Assembly (NCBI GenBank): GCA_958352885.1
Contig: CATWQI010000004.1
Location: forward strand, 1-64,000
Length of the DNA: 64,000 nt
Direction of reading: 5' to 3'
Source of the DNA: an uncultured Duncaniella sp.
Lineage (GTDB): Bacteria > Bacteroidota > Bacteroidia > Bacteroidales > Muribaculaceae
Both the position numbers and the translations under genes were made by a program. Positions 1 through 8,650 of the stretch are shown piece after piece. How positions within the stretch are numbered: the stretch's first letter is position 1; each line of letters starts with the position of its first letter. The notes under the pieces are model-generated. The model ran no database searches. It had not been told where the DNA came from and saw nothing but the letters and a program-made list of their open reading frames with translations.

Positions 1-55
1 AACCCGCGACCCCAACCTTGGCAAGGTTGTGCTCTACCAACTGAGCTATTTTCGC
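1..55 (-). tRNA. tRNA-Gly(GCC), partial at window edge
   Basis: On the minus strand the sequence has acceptor arm GCGAAAA, D-arm GCTCAGTTGGTAGAGC and an anticodon loop TTGCCAA, giving anticodon GCC (glycine). The 3' part of the gene (T-arm end, acceptor 3' strand) runs off the left end of the window. The visible part is identical to the full copy at 107-179, and a 51-nt spacer separates the two, so this is a tandem tRNA-Gly pair probably cotranscribed from the promoter at 223-253. Confidence 0.93.
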
Positions 56-106
56 GAGTTTTGTCTCACTCGACAGACTTAAATATTTTAATGTTCTCTT
101 TTGTTG

Positions 107-179
107 AGCGAAAAACGGGACTCGAACCCGCGACCCCAACCTTGGCAAGGTTGTGCTCTACCAACTGAGCTATTTTCGC
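107..179 (-). tRNA. tRNA-Gly(GCC)
   Basis: This is a complete 73-nt cloverleaf on the minus strand. Acceptor GCGAAAA pairs with TTTTCGC and the discriminator is T. The anticodon stem CAACC/GGTTG encloses loop TTGCCAA (anticodon GCC), and the T-loop is TTCGAGT. The 3' CCA is not encoded (CAA follows the discriminator). It is the first of two identical tRNA-Gly genes transcribed leftward. Confidence 0.96.
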
Positions 180-222
180 AAGTTTTGTTGGTTTTAAACG
201 GTGTCATTTCCGTTTTGCGTTG

Positions 223-253
223 CAAAGGTATGGCTATTTTTTCTACCCTGCAA
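223..253 (-). promoter_or_regulatory. Bacteroidota promoter for the tRNA-Gly pair
   Basis: On the minus strand TTG is followed by exactly 20 bp and TACCTTTG (-7 box at 223-230). This matches the Bacteroidota vegetative consensus TTG-N19-21-TAnnTTTG. Transcription would begin near 219, about 40 nt before the tRNA at 179. Confidence 0.85.
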
Positions 254-412
254 GTGTTTTGGTATGCTTTAACAATTAATTAACATTAAAAGGGTGATTA
301 TGGCTTTAAATGTTAATATGTGTTTACAAAATGCTGCGTTTTTTGTGAACAATTCTCTTTCAAGCGATGTTAATTCAGATACTCCGATTAGTAAATATTT
401 AGTATATATGGT

Positions 413-1099
413 ATGAAACATCTTATATTGTTACGACACGGGCAGAGTGAATGGAACTTGCAGAACCGTTTTACCGGGTGGACTGACGTTGACCTTTCAG
501 AAAAGGGAGTCGAGGAGGCAGAGAAGGCAGGTGAGATGATTGCCAATTCCGGAATCCTTCCCTCATATTGTTTCACGTCTTATCTCAAACGTGCGATACA
601 TACGCTTAATATCGCATTGGCGTCAATGGATCGGGACTGGATTCCTGTAGTGAAGGACTGGCATCTAAACGAGCGTCATTATGGCGCACTTCAGGGATTG
701 AACAAGGCAGAGACGGCTAAAAAGTTTGGAGACGAGCAGGTGCATATCTGGAGGAGGAGTTACGAAGTGGCACCCCCAGCGTTAACTGAGGATGACGAGC
801 GTTATCCGTTGGGTGATGTGCGGTATGCAGCTCTTTCCCATGATGAGCTGCCCCTTACGGAATCTTTGGAGAATACCATCGCTCGTGTGCGTCCATGCTG
901 GGAAGAGCTGATAGTTCCTGCGCTCAATCTGTACAATTGTGTGCTGATAGCCGCTCACGGCAATTCGCTAAGAGCCCTCGTGATGATGCTCAACAAGCTC
1001 ACGCCCGAGCAGATTGTAGCAGAGGAGATTCCTACCGGTGCGCCGAGAGTGTTTACTCTGACTGACAGGCTTCAGGTCGTTGATGATAAATATTTGTAA
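413..1099 (+). CDS. gpmA: 2,3-bisphosphoglycerate-dependent phosphoglycerate mutase
   Basis: GpmA interconverts 3-phosphoglycerate and 2-phosphoglycerate in cytosolic glycolysis and gluconeogenesis, using a phosphohistidine intermediate. The 228-residue protein opens with the histidine-phosphatase signature LLRHGQSEWN (R8, catalytic H9) followed by NRFTGWTDVDLS, which is diagnostic for the dPGM family. R60 (in LKRAIHT), E87 (in LNERHYGALQG) and the second catalytic H182 (in AAHGNSLRAL) are all present. It is about 20 residues shorter than the 248-250 typical of the family, the difference being at the C-terminus, which in other members folds over the active site. The start at 413 puts the family's N-terminal strand (KHLILLRHG) directly after Met. 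It is monocistronic, with a strong hairpin 21 nt downstream. pgk, the preceding glycolytic step, is elsewhere in this window. Confidence 0.96.
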   Translation: MKHLILLRHGQSEWNLQNRFTGWTDVDLSEKGVEEAEKAGEMIANSGILPSYCFTSYLKRAIHTLNIALASMDRDWIPVVKDWHLNERHYGALQGLNKAETAKKFGDEQVHIWRRSYEVAPPALTEDDERYPLGDVRYAALSHDELPLTESLENTIARVRPCWEELIVPALNLYNCVLIAAHGNSLRALVMMLNKLTPEQIVAEEIPTGAPRVFTLTDRLQVVDDKYL

Positions 1100-1119
1100 C
1101 GCTTTGTGGAGATGAAATA

Positions 1120-1162
1120 AAGTATAAGCGCCGAGTCAAGAAATTGACTCGGCGCTTATACT

Positions 1163-1163
<1 letters not shown>
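1120..1163. terminator. Bidirectional terminator between gpmA and tRNA-His
   Basis: A perfect 20-bp inverted repeat (1120-1139 and 1144-1163) closes on a GAAA tetraloop. It lies between convergent gpmA (+) and tRNA-His (-). Its last base coincides with the final A of the encoded CCA of tRNA-His, so the hairpin abuts the mature tRNA 3' end. On the minus strand the stem is followed by TTTATTTC. Confidence 0.9.
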
Positions 1164-1240
<77 letters not shown>

Positions 1241-1259
1241 ATCTTTTGGTTTTGCGGTG

Positions 1260-1290
1260 CAAAGTTACAATGTTTTTTTGAAACTGCCAA
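1260..1290 (-). promoter_or_regulatory. Bacteroidota promoter for tRNA-His
   Basis: On the minus strand TTG is followed by 20 bp and TAACTTTG (-7 box at 1260-1267), a full match to the Bacteroidota consensus. The predicted start is near 1256, about 16 nt before the tRNA 5' end at 1240. Confidence 0.85.
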
Positions 1291-1373
1291 AAATATTTGC
1301 AAAAATTTTTTGAATACTTGGTGAAAACTTCAATTAGCGGTATTATATATAGTATAGTTAGCAAAATAATTCG

Positions 1374-1381
1374 TAACTTTG
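1374..1381 (+). promoter_or_regulatory. -7 box of lepA, almost touching the start codon
   Basis: TAACTTTG ends only 5 bases before the lepA ATG at 1387. In Bacteroidota promoters transcription begins a few bases after this box, so the message would have essentially no leader. No clear TTG sits 19-21 bp upstream, so the -33 element is weak. Confidence 0.6.
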
Positions 1382-1386
1382 TACCC

Positions 1387-3174
1387 ATGAAAAATATTCG
1401 CAACTTCTGTATAATTGCCCATATTGACCACGGTAAGAGCACGCTTGCCGATCGTTTGCTTGAGTATACCAACACGATTGCAGCCAAGGATTTGCAGGCG
1501 CAGGTGCTTGACGATATGGATCTTGAGCGAGAGCGAGGCATAACGATTAAGAGCCATGCCATCCAGATGAACTATCGTCTTGATGGAGAGGAGTATGTGC
1601 TGAATCTGATTGATACTCCGGGACATGTCGACTTTTCATACGAGGTGTCACGCTCGATAGCTGCTTGCGAAGGGGCACTCCTCATAGTGGATGCTTCGCA
1701 AGGCATACAGGCACAGACAATCTCAAACCTGTACATGGCTATTGACAATGACCTGGAGATAATCCCGGTAATAAATAAGGTTGACCTTGACAGCGCAAAG
1801 CCTGATGAGGTGGAGGACCAGATAGTTGATTTACTTGGGTGTGCCCCGGAGGATGTCATACGTGCAAGCGGAAAGACCGGTATAGGAGTGCCTGAAATCC
1901 TCAAGGCTATCATTGAGCGCATCCCGGCTCCGGTAGGCGATCCGGAGGCACCGTTGCAGGCTCTCATATTTGACTCTGTGTTCAATCCGTTCAGAGGTAT
2001 AATAGCTTATTTCAAAATCGAGAACGGTACTATCCGCAAGAATGATTTTGTGAAGTTTGTGGCTACCGGCAAGGAGTACAATGCAGACGAAATCGGAGTG
2101 CTTAAGCTTGACATGCAGCCCTGTGACACATTGTCGGCGGGCAATGTGGGGTATATCATTTCAGGTATCAAGACCTCACGTGAGGTGAAAGTGGGTGATA
2201 CGATTACCCATGTCAACCGCCCGTGTCTGGAGGCTATAGACGGATTTGAGGAGGTAAAACCGATGGTGTTCGCTGGCGTTTATCCGATTGAGACAGAGGA
2301 TTTTGAGAATCTTCGTTCTTCACTTGAAAAACTTCAGCTCAATGATGCTTCGTTGACATTCCAGCCGGAGTCGTCCATGGCGTTGGGCTTTGGTTTCCGC
2401 TGCGGATTCCTCGGACTGCTCCACATGGAGATCATCCAGGAGCGCCTTGGCAGGGAATTCGATATGGATGTGATTACGACTGTTCCCAACGTTTCGTATC
2501 GCGTATATGACAAGCATGGTGGCATGACGGAGGTTCATAACCCTTCGGGGCTTCCCGAGCCAACGTTGATTGACCATATAGAGGAACCTTACATCCGCGC
2601 CTCGATTATTACGGCTGCGGACTATATCGGTCCGATTATGACTCTTTGTCTCGGTAAGCGTGGTGAGCTTGTAAAGCAGGAATACATTTCCGGCAATCGA
2701 ATGGAAATGATATTCGATATGCCGTTAGGCGAGATTGTGATAGATTTCTATGACAAGCTGAAGAGCATCTCCAAAGGGTATGCGTCGTTTGACTACCATC
2801 TTCATGATTTCCGTGAATCGAAGCTTGTGCGCCTTGACATCCTTCTTAATGGCGAGAGTGTCGATGCCCTGTCAACGCTTACGCATGTTGACAATGCCGT
2901 CTCGTTCGGTCGTCGCATGTGTGAGAAATTGAAGGAGCTGATACCGCGTCAACAGTTTGATATTGCTATCCAGGCTGCCATCGGAGCTAAAATCATAGCT
3001 CGTGAAACTATCAAGGCTGTGCGCAAGGATGTGACAGCAAAATGTTACGGTGGTGACATCTCACGTAAGCGTAAACTTCTTGAGAAACAGAAAAAAGGTA
3101 AGAAGCGTATGAAGCAGATTGGCTCAGTGGAGGTGCCTCAGAAAGCATTCCTCGCAGTGCTCAAGCTTGATTAA
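1387..3174 (+). CDS. lepA: Elongation factor 4 (LepA), ribosome back-translocating GTPase
   Basis: LepA/EF4 is a translational GTPase that binds stalled ribosomes. The protein has 595 residues, the normal family length. The GTP-binding motifs are in order near the N-terminus: AHIDHGKST (G1), the switch region ERGITIKSH (G2), DTPGHVDF (G3) and NKVDLD (G4). EF-G-like domains II, III and V follow, and the LepA-specific C-terminal domain contains KAVRKDVTAKCYGGDISRK and a lysine-rich end (KKGKKRMKQIG). Start choice: the frame is open upstream to 1297, but 1387 gives the canonical N-terminus MKNIRNFCIIAHIDHGKST. The extra 30 residues would overlap the promoter, so they are rejected. The -7 box at 1374-1381 implies a leaderless or nearly leaderless mRNA. 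A 40-nt palindrome follows the stop codon. Confidence 0.97.
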   Translation: MKNIRNFCIIAHIDHGKSTLADRLLEYTNTIAAKDLQAQVLDDMDLERERGITIKSHAIQMNYRLDGEEYVLNLIDTPGHVDFSYEVSRSIAACEGALLIVDASQGIQAQTISNLYMAIDNDLEIIPVINKVDLDSAKPDEVEDQIVDLLGCAPEDVIRASGKTGIGVPEILKAIIERIPAPVGDPEAPLQALIFDSVFNPFRGIIAYFKIENGTIRKNDFVKFVATGKEYNADEIGVLKLDMQPCDTLSAGNVGYIISGIKTSREVKVGDTITHVNRPCLEAIDGFEEVKPMVFAGVYPIETEDFENLRSSLEKLQLNDASLTFQPESSMALGFGFRCGFLGLLHMEIIQERLGREFDMDVITTVPNVSYRVYDKHGGMTEVHNPSGLPEPTLIDHIEEPYIRASIITAADYIGPIMTLCLGKRGELVKQEYISGNRMEMIFDMPLGEIVIDFYDKLKSISKGYASFDYHLHDFRESKLVRLDILLNGESVDALSTLTHVDNAVSFGRRMCEKLKELIPRQQFDIAIQAAIGAKIIARETIKAVRKDVTAKCYGGDISRKRKLLEKQKKGKKRMKQIGSVEVPQKAFLAVLKLD

Positions 3175-3191
3175 CGCATAATAAAATAAAT

Positions 3192-3231
3192 CAGAATGCC
3201 CTGAAAGCGATATCGTTTTCAGGGCATTCTG
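3192..3231 (+). terminator. Terminator hairpin after lepA
   Basis: A 15-bp inverted repeat, CAGAATGCCCTGAAA (3192-3206) against its complement at 3217-3231, begins 17 nt after the lepA stop. A partly self-complementary loop (GCGATATCGT) extends the pairing. No long T-tract follows. Confidence 0.7.
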
Positions 3232-3353
3232 GCTGTTAGGTTATAATCTTTATTTACTCCTTGCGCTGTTTTATTTCCTTAATAAACCCAGTGCGATGTA
3301 GGGTGATTTTTCCTGTCGTAATACTCTCCGTTCGATTGTGAAAAATAAGGAAA

Positions 3354-3387
3354 AGCGAGGAGTGCCGGAATTCCGGAACTCCTCGCT
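3354..3387 (-). terminator. Terminator of the glycosidase operon
   Basis: AGCGAGGAGT (3354-3363) pairs with ACTCCTCGCT (3378-3387) around a palindromic centre, CCGGAATTCCGG. Read on the minus strand the stem is followed by CTTTTCCTTATTTTTC, a T-rich tail, 24 nt beyond the stop of the GH2 gene. Confidence 0.85.
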
Positions 3388-3410
3388 GATGGTACCTGTT
3401 GAACAGTTAG

Positions 3411-5840
3411 TTATTTTGTAGTCGTGATGGTCACGGATGCGGGTTTTACCCCCGGTGCGGTAGCTTTGAGTGTCATTGCTCCGGGTGTGTCAGATGTGCG
3501 GAGTATCGCGGTGGCAGCTCCTGAGAATAACTTCATCTTCGGTTCCTGGAAACTAAGAAGTGATGTGGCATCCCCGTTGGCGCCGGCTTCGTACTTGCCG
3601 TTACCTGTCACGGTGAAGCTTACCATATTGTCTGCTGTGGGGACGATATTTCCGTCCTTGTCAGCTACCTGTACGGTCACATATACGAGCTCTTCTCCGT
3701 CGGCTGTCGCGCTTGTGCGGTTGGGGGTAAGTACAAGATGGTGCGGCTTTCCGGTGGTACGGATGCTCTTCTCAGCGGCTACATTGCCGAGAGAATCGTA
3801 CGCCACTACCTTAACTTCACCGGGTTCATAGACTGTCTCATTCCACATCAGGCGGTAACGGTTCATAACTGTGGAGTCGTTCTTTTCACGCATTCCCTGT
3901 GACTTTCCGTTGATAAATAACTCTGCTTTCGGGAAATTGGTGTAGACAAACACCGGAGTCACTTCACCTTCACGTCCTTTCCAGTTCCAGTGTGGCAGGA
4001 TATGGAGAGTGTTATCCTCTTTGTTCCACTTGGAGCGGTAGAGGTAATAACGATCTTTCGGGAGTGATGCAAGGTCGATTATGCCGAAGTAGCTTGAATG
4101 ACTTGGCCATGCGTCAGTGTCGTAAGGCGTAGGTTCGCCAAGGTAATCAAATCCGGTCCACACAAACTGTCCGATTACGTATGGAAGGTCATCATCAGCG
4201 GCAAAGTCGATATCTGGTATGTTGGACCAGGAACAAGCCTCCACATCGTATGATGATGACTGGTTGTCATCGTACATTGCAGTCTTCTTTACCTCGACAG
4301 GGAATTTATATACTCCACGTGATGACACTGTAGACGCAGTCTCTGAGCCGAGGATGAGTTTTTGCCCAAGTTTGTCGTATGCGTCCTCGTAATATTGTGG
4401 CTTATAGTTGAAGCCGGGGATGTCAAGAGCGGCAGCAAATCCGTTGGTGAGCACGGCTCTGATTTGGTCCATGCCGTTAGTGACAGGACGTGTCGGGTCA
4501 AGTTCATGTATGAGGTCTTGAAGCTTAAGCATGGTTGCTATTCCGTTTTTCTCGTCCCATTGAGACGGAACCTCGTTGCCATGGCTCCACATTACTACCG
4601 AGGGGTTGTTTCGGTAATGCTTCACCATGTTTGTGATGTCCCGTTCCCACCACTCGTCGAAGATTGAGCCGTATCCATTAGGACTTTTGGGGCGGAAGCT
4701 CCAGTCGTCAAACGCTTCCACCATCAGCATTATACCCATTTCGTCGCATAGCTCTACAAGTTCGGGAGCAGGCATATTGTGCGAGGTGCGCACGGCGTTT
4801 ACACCCATATCCTTGAGCATTTCGAGCTGGTGGCGTATTGCCGATTTGTTGACTGCCGCTCCGAGAGGTCCGAGGTCATGATGGAGGCACACACCCTGAA
4901 ATTTTATCAGCGAATCGTTGAGATAGAATCCCATGTCAGGTAGATACTCGATATTACGGATGCCGAATCGGGTTTCATAGCTGTCGAGCTCCTTGTTGTC
5001 CTCGCTGTAGATGCGGGTAGTGGCAGTGTAAAGAGCAGGGGTGTTGATTGACCATAGATCCGGACGGTCAACGAGGAAGTTCTGGTTCACTTCCTGACCG
5101 TGTGCGGGATAGAGGGTTGACTCTTTGGCTACTTCTTGTCCCTGAGGATTGGTAATAGTGGTTACCACCTTGAGCTTCTGACCTTTGGCTGCGCCTTCAA
5201 TCTCGGTTTTCAGGTTGACAGAGGCAAATTCGCGAGTGACTTTCGGAGTGGTGATGTAGGTGCCCCATACAGGTACATGGACTTTGTTGGTCTCTACGAT
5301 GTGTACATTGCGGTAGAGGCCTGCGCCCGGATACCAGCGGGATGCTCTCTCCTTGTTTTCGAGTTTCACCTCGAGGGTGTTTTCGCCCGGCTGGATAGCG
5401 TTGTCGAGGTTGAGATAGAAAGTATTGTAGCCGAATCCCCAGTTACCCACAGGCTTTCCGTTTAGGAATACTTCCGGATTGCTCATCGCTCCGTCAAAAA
5501 TCACGGTAAAGGAGCGTCCGGCTGTGTCCGGGACATTGAATGTTGTGCGGTATTCGCCTTTTCCGATAAACGGTAACCCGCCAGTACGACCGGTTTTCCA
5601 TGTCTTTTCAGTCTCGCCGTTCTGTTTGATTGCTACTTCCTGAAGGTCATTTGCACGGTCAAACGGTCCGTAGATAGCCCAGTCATGTGGGACTTTTACA
5701 TTCTGCCATTTAGATGCGTCGGAGGCTTCCCCTTTGGTGAATTGCCATCCGTCAGTCAGAGTGGTTACCTTTCGGTCCGCTCCTTGAGCGCCCATTGCCA
5801 GAAGGAGTGATAGGCTTAGGATAGATGATAGTCTTTTCAT
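3411..5840 (-). CDS. Secreted GH2 family beta-galactosidase-like glycoside hydrolase
   Basis: This is an exported glycoside hydrolase of family 2, probably releasing beta-linked galactose (or a related sugar) from glycans in the periplasm or at the cell surface. The 809 residues start with a signal peptide (LSLSLLLAMGAQGA). The GH2 sugar-binding jelly roll follows (about 25-185, with VPHDW and PGAGLYRNVHI), then an Ig-like domain (about 190-295) and the TIM barrel (about 300-600). The acid/base is E423 in WSHGNEVPS and the likely nucleophile is E500 in LILGSETAS. The C-terminal 200 residues resemble the DUF4982 and Ig-like domains often attached to Bacteroidales GH2 enzymes. It is the second gene of an operon with the GH5-like enzyme, 66 nt upstream. 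Exact substrate cannot be told from sequence. Confidence 0.92.
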   Translation of the reverse strand: MKRLSSILSLSLLLAMGAQGADRKVTTLTDGWQFTKGEASDASKWQNVKVPHDWAIYGPFDRANDLQEVAIKQNGETEKTWKTGRTGGLPFIGKGEYRTTFNVPDTAGRSFTVIFDGAMSNPEVFLNGKPVGNWGFGYNTFYLNLDNAIQPGENTLEVKLENKERASRWYPGAGLYRNVHIVETNKVHVPVWGTYITTPKVTREFASVNLKTEIEGAAKGQKLKVVTTITNPQGQEVAKESTLYPAHGQEVNQNFLVDRPDLWSINTPALYTATTRIYSEDNKELDSYETRFGIRNIEYLPDMGFYLNDSLIKFQGVCLHHDLGPLGAAVNKSAIRHQLEMLKDMGVNAVRTSHNMPAPELVELCDEMGIMLMVEAFDDWSFRPKSPNGYGSIFDEWWERDITNMVKHYRNNPSVVMWSHGNEVPSQWDEKNGIATMLKLQDLIHELDPTRPVTNGMDQIRAVLTNGFAAALDIPGFNYKPQYYEDAYDKLGQKLILGSETASTVSSRGVYKFPVEVKKTAMYDDNQSSSYDVEACSWSNIPDIDFAADDDLPYVIGQFVWTGFDYLGEPTPYDTDAWPSHSSYFGIIDLASLPKDRYYLYRSKWNKEDNTLHILPHWNWKGREGEVTPVFVYTNFPKAELFINGKSQGMREKNDSTVMNRYRLMWNETVYEPGEVKVVAYDSLGNVAAEKSIRTTGKPHHLVLTPNRTSATADGEELVYVTVQVADKDGNIVPTADNMVSFTVTGNGKYEAGANGDATSLLSFQEPKMKLFSGAATAILRTSDTPGAMTLKATAPGVKPASVTITTTK

Positions 5841-5906
5841 TATAAGGATAGAATATTATATATTTATCTGGTTTTGGTTAGTAAAATGTATACGTCGGAT
5901 AAGGTC

Positions 5907-8501
5907 TCATTTCGTAGAGCCGGCTGGTTCAATCCACACGCCCTTTATCGGGAATGAGAAATGCTGCGAAGCGCTTAAACCCGGCAGTGAAATTCTCAGT
6001 TCCTCTATGTCATTCCAGGAGTGTGGTTTCTGCGGGGCTGAATTTGTGTCAGGAAAGAATTTCCGTGAAAGAAATGTCGGATATGAAGCCGGTAGGAGAG
6101 CGGTGGGTGAGAGCGCTAATTCTGACAATGAGACGGATGTGGTCTCAGTGCCGTTTTTGACGGGAAGTGTGGCTGTGTATGAAAATCCGTCAGCGTCGAT
6201 GACTGAGATTGCCATGGAGTCAATGCCGGTTATATCTCCAAGTGCGATTTTCAGCCGGGAGTCAGGTGCGACCGGTTTACGGGAGGAGAGTATCTCGCTG
6301 ATACGTTTCCGCATTATTATCTCCGGTCCATCGGATGAGGCAGTACCTGACACAGTCAGATAGTTAGGAGACAAGGGAGACCTATTTTCGAATTCAAGAT
6401 GTATCTTACCCCATGAATCAGGTATGGTTGCTATTTCCATCCCTGAATTGTCAGTGTCCGGATTGACTAATATTATCGGGTCGGAAACCGAATGTAGAGG
6501 GACGCTGAATTTGCCTTGAGGTATGAAATCCCAGTCAAGCGGTGTCCCGGGTATAGCACCGGGAAAAGTGAGAGCTCCCTCTTTTCCATACACAACTACG
6601 AAATAATCGGTATGGTCATTCTTGTCATTTGTACGTATGGAAACTGAATACTCTCCGTGATTCTTGGTGGGTTCCATTTTATGCGACTGATTCCTTTGGT
6701 TCCAGATGGAGACGCGCCCGGGCATGACTACTACAGAGTCAGGTTCGTGGTTACCGCCTACTATCTTTGCCGTAATTTCAAATGTACTGTTTTTCTGTGC
6801 TGACAATGCTGGGGTATGCAATACGGTAAGAGGAACGATGTCAGGTGCGGGTGCGACATATTCATTAATAATAATGTTACCCATATGGCTGTCAAGTGGC
6901 ACAGCCTCCAGTGCATTCTGCGATTTTGACAGTAGATATACTCCGGGCTTAATCGCGATGCCGCCATTCGTTGCATGTCCAGAGTCGGAGTTGCCTGGAT
7001 TTATACCTTTGTAATGGAAATCCTTACCGAGACCCGGAAGCGCGATTGTCATATCCTGAAGATTGTGGGAGATATATCCGACATGTCTGGTTAATGACGG
7101 TTTTTCAAACGGGTCAGTGACAAGTGTTACGTCGGGCATCACTTCAAGACGCCATACATCTCCGTTGATGCGGTCCAGGAAATATGCGCCAGAACCGGAA
7201 TATCTGATGACGGGTGAGGAGCCGACGCCGGCAATCTCCAGCAGCTCGGCGGGATTTTTTGGCTCGGTTGAGGTGTTGTTGCTGTACATGAACTTGGCTC
7301 CGTTATTAAGCTCGCTTAAATCCTGCTTGTAGCTTACTCGGAAATCTCCGAAGACTGTGTCTGCCGGATATTTGCCGAAATCCGTCCCTCCGGGTATGTT
7401 GCGTGTGGCTTCCGCTGCGATTTTCATGCTTATAGCCTTGTTGGGGGTATAGGCAAGATTAAGGAAATGAGTCTGATACTCGCTGTTGGCCCATGCCATG
7501 TCTATAGGATCATAAGCGAATTGTGTAATCCATTGGAAGCCTTCTTTACGGAATGTGCGTGCGATGGCAGGATATATGTGGCTGTAAAGAATATCAGCAG
7601 GGTCAAACTCGTAAACAAGTTTTGCTTTTTCGGCAAATCCTTTAAGATTTTTAAAGGGAATGTCATACTGGTCCACGGTAGGGAGGAAATTCCCTTTTCT
7701 TGTATGTCCTGCCACGAGTCCGGTAGGATACCATTGGTATGTGGTTCCTTGTATGTCAGCCTTGTAATATGCATCGGTGACACGTGGGTTGTGGCTTACA
7801 TTGTATAGTATCGGTTTTTTCCATCCGCTCTTGCGAAGAGTTTTCACCATCTTGTTTATATATGCTGTCACAGCTTTGGATTCACTGCTATGGCAAGGTT
7901 CATTGTTTATTTCCATTGCTATGATGGAGCGGTCTTCTGCATATGAACGACCGGTATAGCGGTTCCTGTGGCGAGAAAGAGCGTCGAGGTATCGTGCTTG
8001 TTTTGTCTGCGCCTCAGGATTTTCGTGAATGTCGCACTTGTCATACTGATATGAGTAGGCTCCGGTGTCAATGTTGCGTTCGGGATAGCCGTTCCCGAAA
8101 TTGGTTTGGGCAGTGAGCACGATGGATATTCCTCTTTCCTCGAGCCGTGATATGAGATAATCGAGCAAGTCCAGATGCTCGTTATCCAGCAGGTTTCCTT
8201 CGCTGTCAGAGATTTCGACATCCCAGAGGTGAAGTCGGAATGCGTTGAATCCGAGACGAGCCATGTGGTATACATCGCGGTCAATCGCTTCCTTCCGGTC
8301 CACGCCAAGCTTGTCAAGCGCGCGGTAGGCATGGGCGAAAGGTACAGTGTAATTTGTGCCGTAAAATGCCACTTCGTCACCTGAGTCGTCGCGGCGCATT
8401 ATGCCCTTGTTGTCAACATATACCGAGTAAGGATTTTCGGCGACCGGTAAGAGCGGGAGTAGGAATAGAATTGATGATATAATTCCGGATAGTTTTCTCA
8501 T
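5907..8501 (-). CDS. Secreted GH5-like (cellulase superfamily) glycoside hydrolase
   Basis: This is an exported retaining glycosidase with a GH-A TIM barrel, most like GH5-type enzymes. With the start at 8501 it has 864 residues and a clean signal peptide (MRKLSGIISSILFLLPLL). A longer reading to 8564 would cross the promoter. The barrel covers about residues 25-400: LGFNAFRLHLWD at strand 3, the acid/base E201 in AMEINNEP, and the likely nucleophile E298 in LVYEFDPAD. The remaining 460 residues look like beta-rich accessory domains of unknown role and include a carbohydrate-binding-like stretch. Downstream and in the same direction lies the GH2 enzyme, so the pair probably attacks one glycan. 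No SusC/SusD or sulfatase gene is nearby, so this is a small island rather than a full PUL. Exact GH family is uncertain. Confidence 0.82.
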   Translation of the reverse strand: MRKLSGIISSILFLLPLLPVAENPYSVYVDNKGIMRRDDSGDEVAFYGTNYTVPFAHAYRALDKLGVDRKEAIDRDVYHMARLGFNAFRLHLWDVEISDSEGNLLDNEHLDLLDYLISRLEERGISIVLTAQTNFGNGYPERNIDTGAYSYQYDKCDIHENPEAQTKQARYLDALSRHRNRYTGRSYAEDRSIIAMEINNEPCHSSESKAVTAYINKMVKTLRKSGWKKPILYNVSHNPRVTDAYYKADIQGTTYQWYPTGLVAGHTRKGNFLPTVDQYDIPFKNLKGFAEKAKLVYEFDPADILYSHIYPAIARTFRKEGFQWITQFAYDPIDMAWANSEYQTHFLNLAYTPNKAISMKIAAEATRNIPGGTDFGKYPADTVFGDFRVSYKQDLSELNNGAKFMYSNNTSTEPKNPAELLEIAGVGSSPVIRYSGSGAYFLDRINGDVWRLEVMPDVTLVTDPFEKPSLTRHVGYISHNLQDMTIALPGLGKDFHYKGINPGNSDSGHATNGGIAIKPGVYLLSKSQNALEAVPLDSHMGNIIINEYVAPAPDIVPLTVLHTPALSAQKNSTFEITAKIVGGNHEPDSVVVMPGRVSIWNQRNQSHKMEPTKNHGEYSVSIRTNDKNDHTDYFVVVYGKEGALTFPGAIPGTPLDWDFIPQGKFSVPLHSVSDPIILVNPDTDNSGMEIATIPDSWGKIHLEFENRSPLSPNYLTVSGTASSDGPEIIMRKRISEILSSRKPVAPDSRLKIALGDITGIDSMAISVIDADGFSYTATLPVKNGTETTSVSLSELALSPTALLPASYPTFLSRKFFPDTNSAPQKPHSWNDIEELRISLPGLSASQHFSFPIKGVWIEPAGSTK

Positions 8502-8519
8502 GATAATATGTTTGTAGTA

Positions 8520-8552
8520 CAAAAATAGCAAAAAACTCTGAAAATCAGAGTT
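8520..8552 (-). promoter_or_regulatory. Promoter and overlapping dyad of the glycosidase operon
   Basis: On the minus strand TATTTTTG (8520-8527) is a good -7 box, placing the start about 18 nt before the ATG at 8501. Immediately upstream a perfect 8-bp inverted repeat, AACTCTGA-AAA-TCAGAGTT (8534-8552), covers the position where the -33 element should be and where no TTG is found. This is the geometry of a repressor or activator operator. Confidence 0.65.
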
Positions 8553-8575
8553 AAAATTACACAAAAACGGTAAAA

Positions 8576-8614
8576 ACAGCGGAGGGATATCTATTTCAGA
8601 TGTCCCTCCGCTGT
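8576..8614 (-). terminator. Terminator of the ECF sigma operon
   Basis: A 12-bp stem, ACAGCGGAGGGA (8576-8587) with TCCCTCCGCTGT (8603-8614), is extended by ATCT/AGAT inside the loop. On the minus strand it is followed by TTTTTACCGTTTTT. It lies 36 nt past the stop of the outer-membrane protein gene. Confidence 0.9.
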
Positions 8615-8650
8615 TCTGATGGATAGTATGGTTGTGACCTTTATGCTGTG

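Noticed and set aside
101..283. 60-residue reading with DSNPRPQPWQGCALPTELF over the tRNA-Gly
   Set aside because: It is the translation of a tRNA gene and its flank. Such proteins are well-known false calls.
1297..1386. 30-residue N-terminal extension of LepA
   Set aside because: It would start upstream of the -7 box at 1374 and departs from the family N-terminus.
4362..4667. 101-residue plus-strand reading within the GH2 gene
   Set aside because: It lies antisense to a well-supported gene with intact catalytic motifs and has no own signals.
8502..8564. 21-residue N-terminal extension of the GH5-like enzyme
   Set aside because: It covers the promoter and hides the signal peptide.
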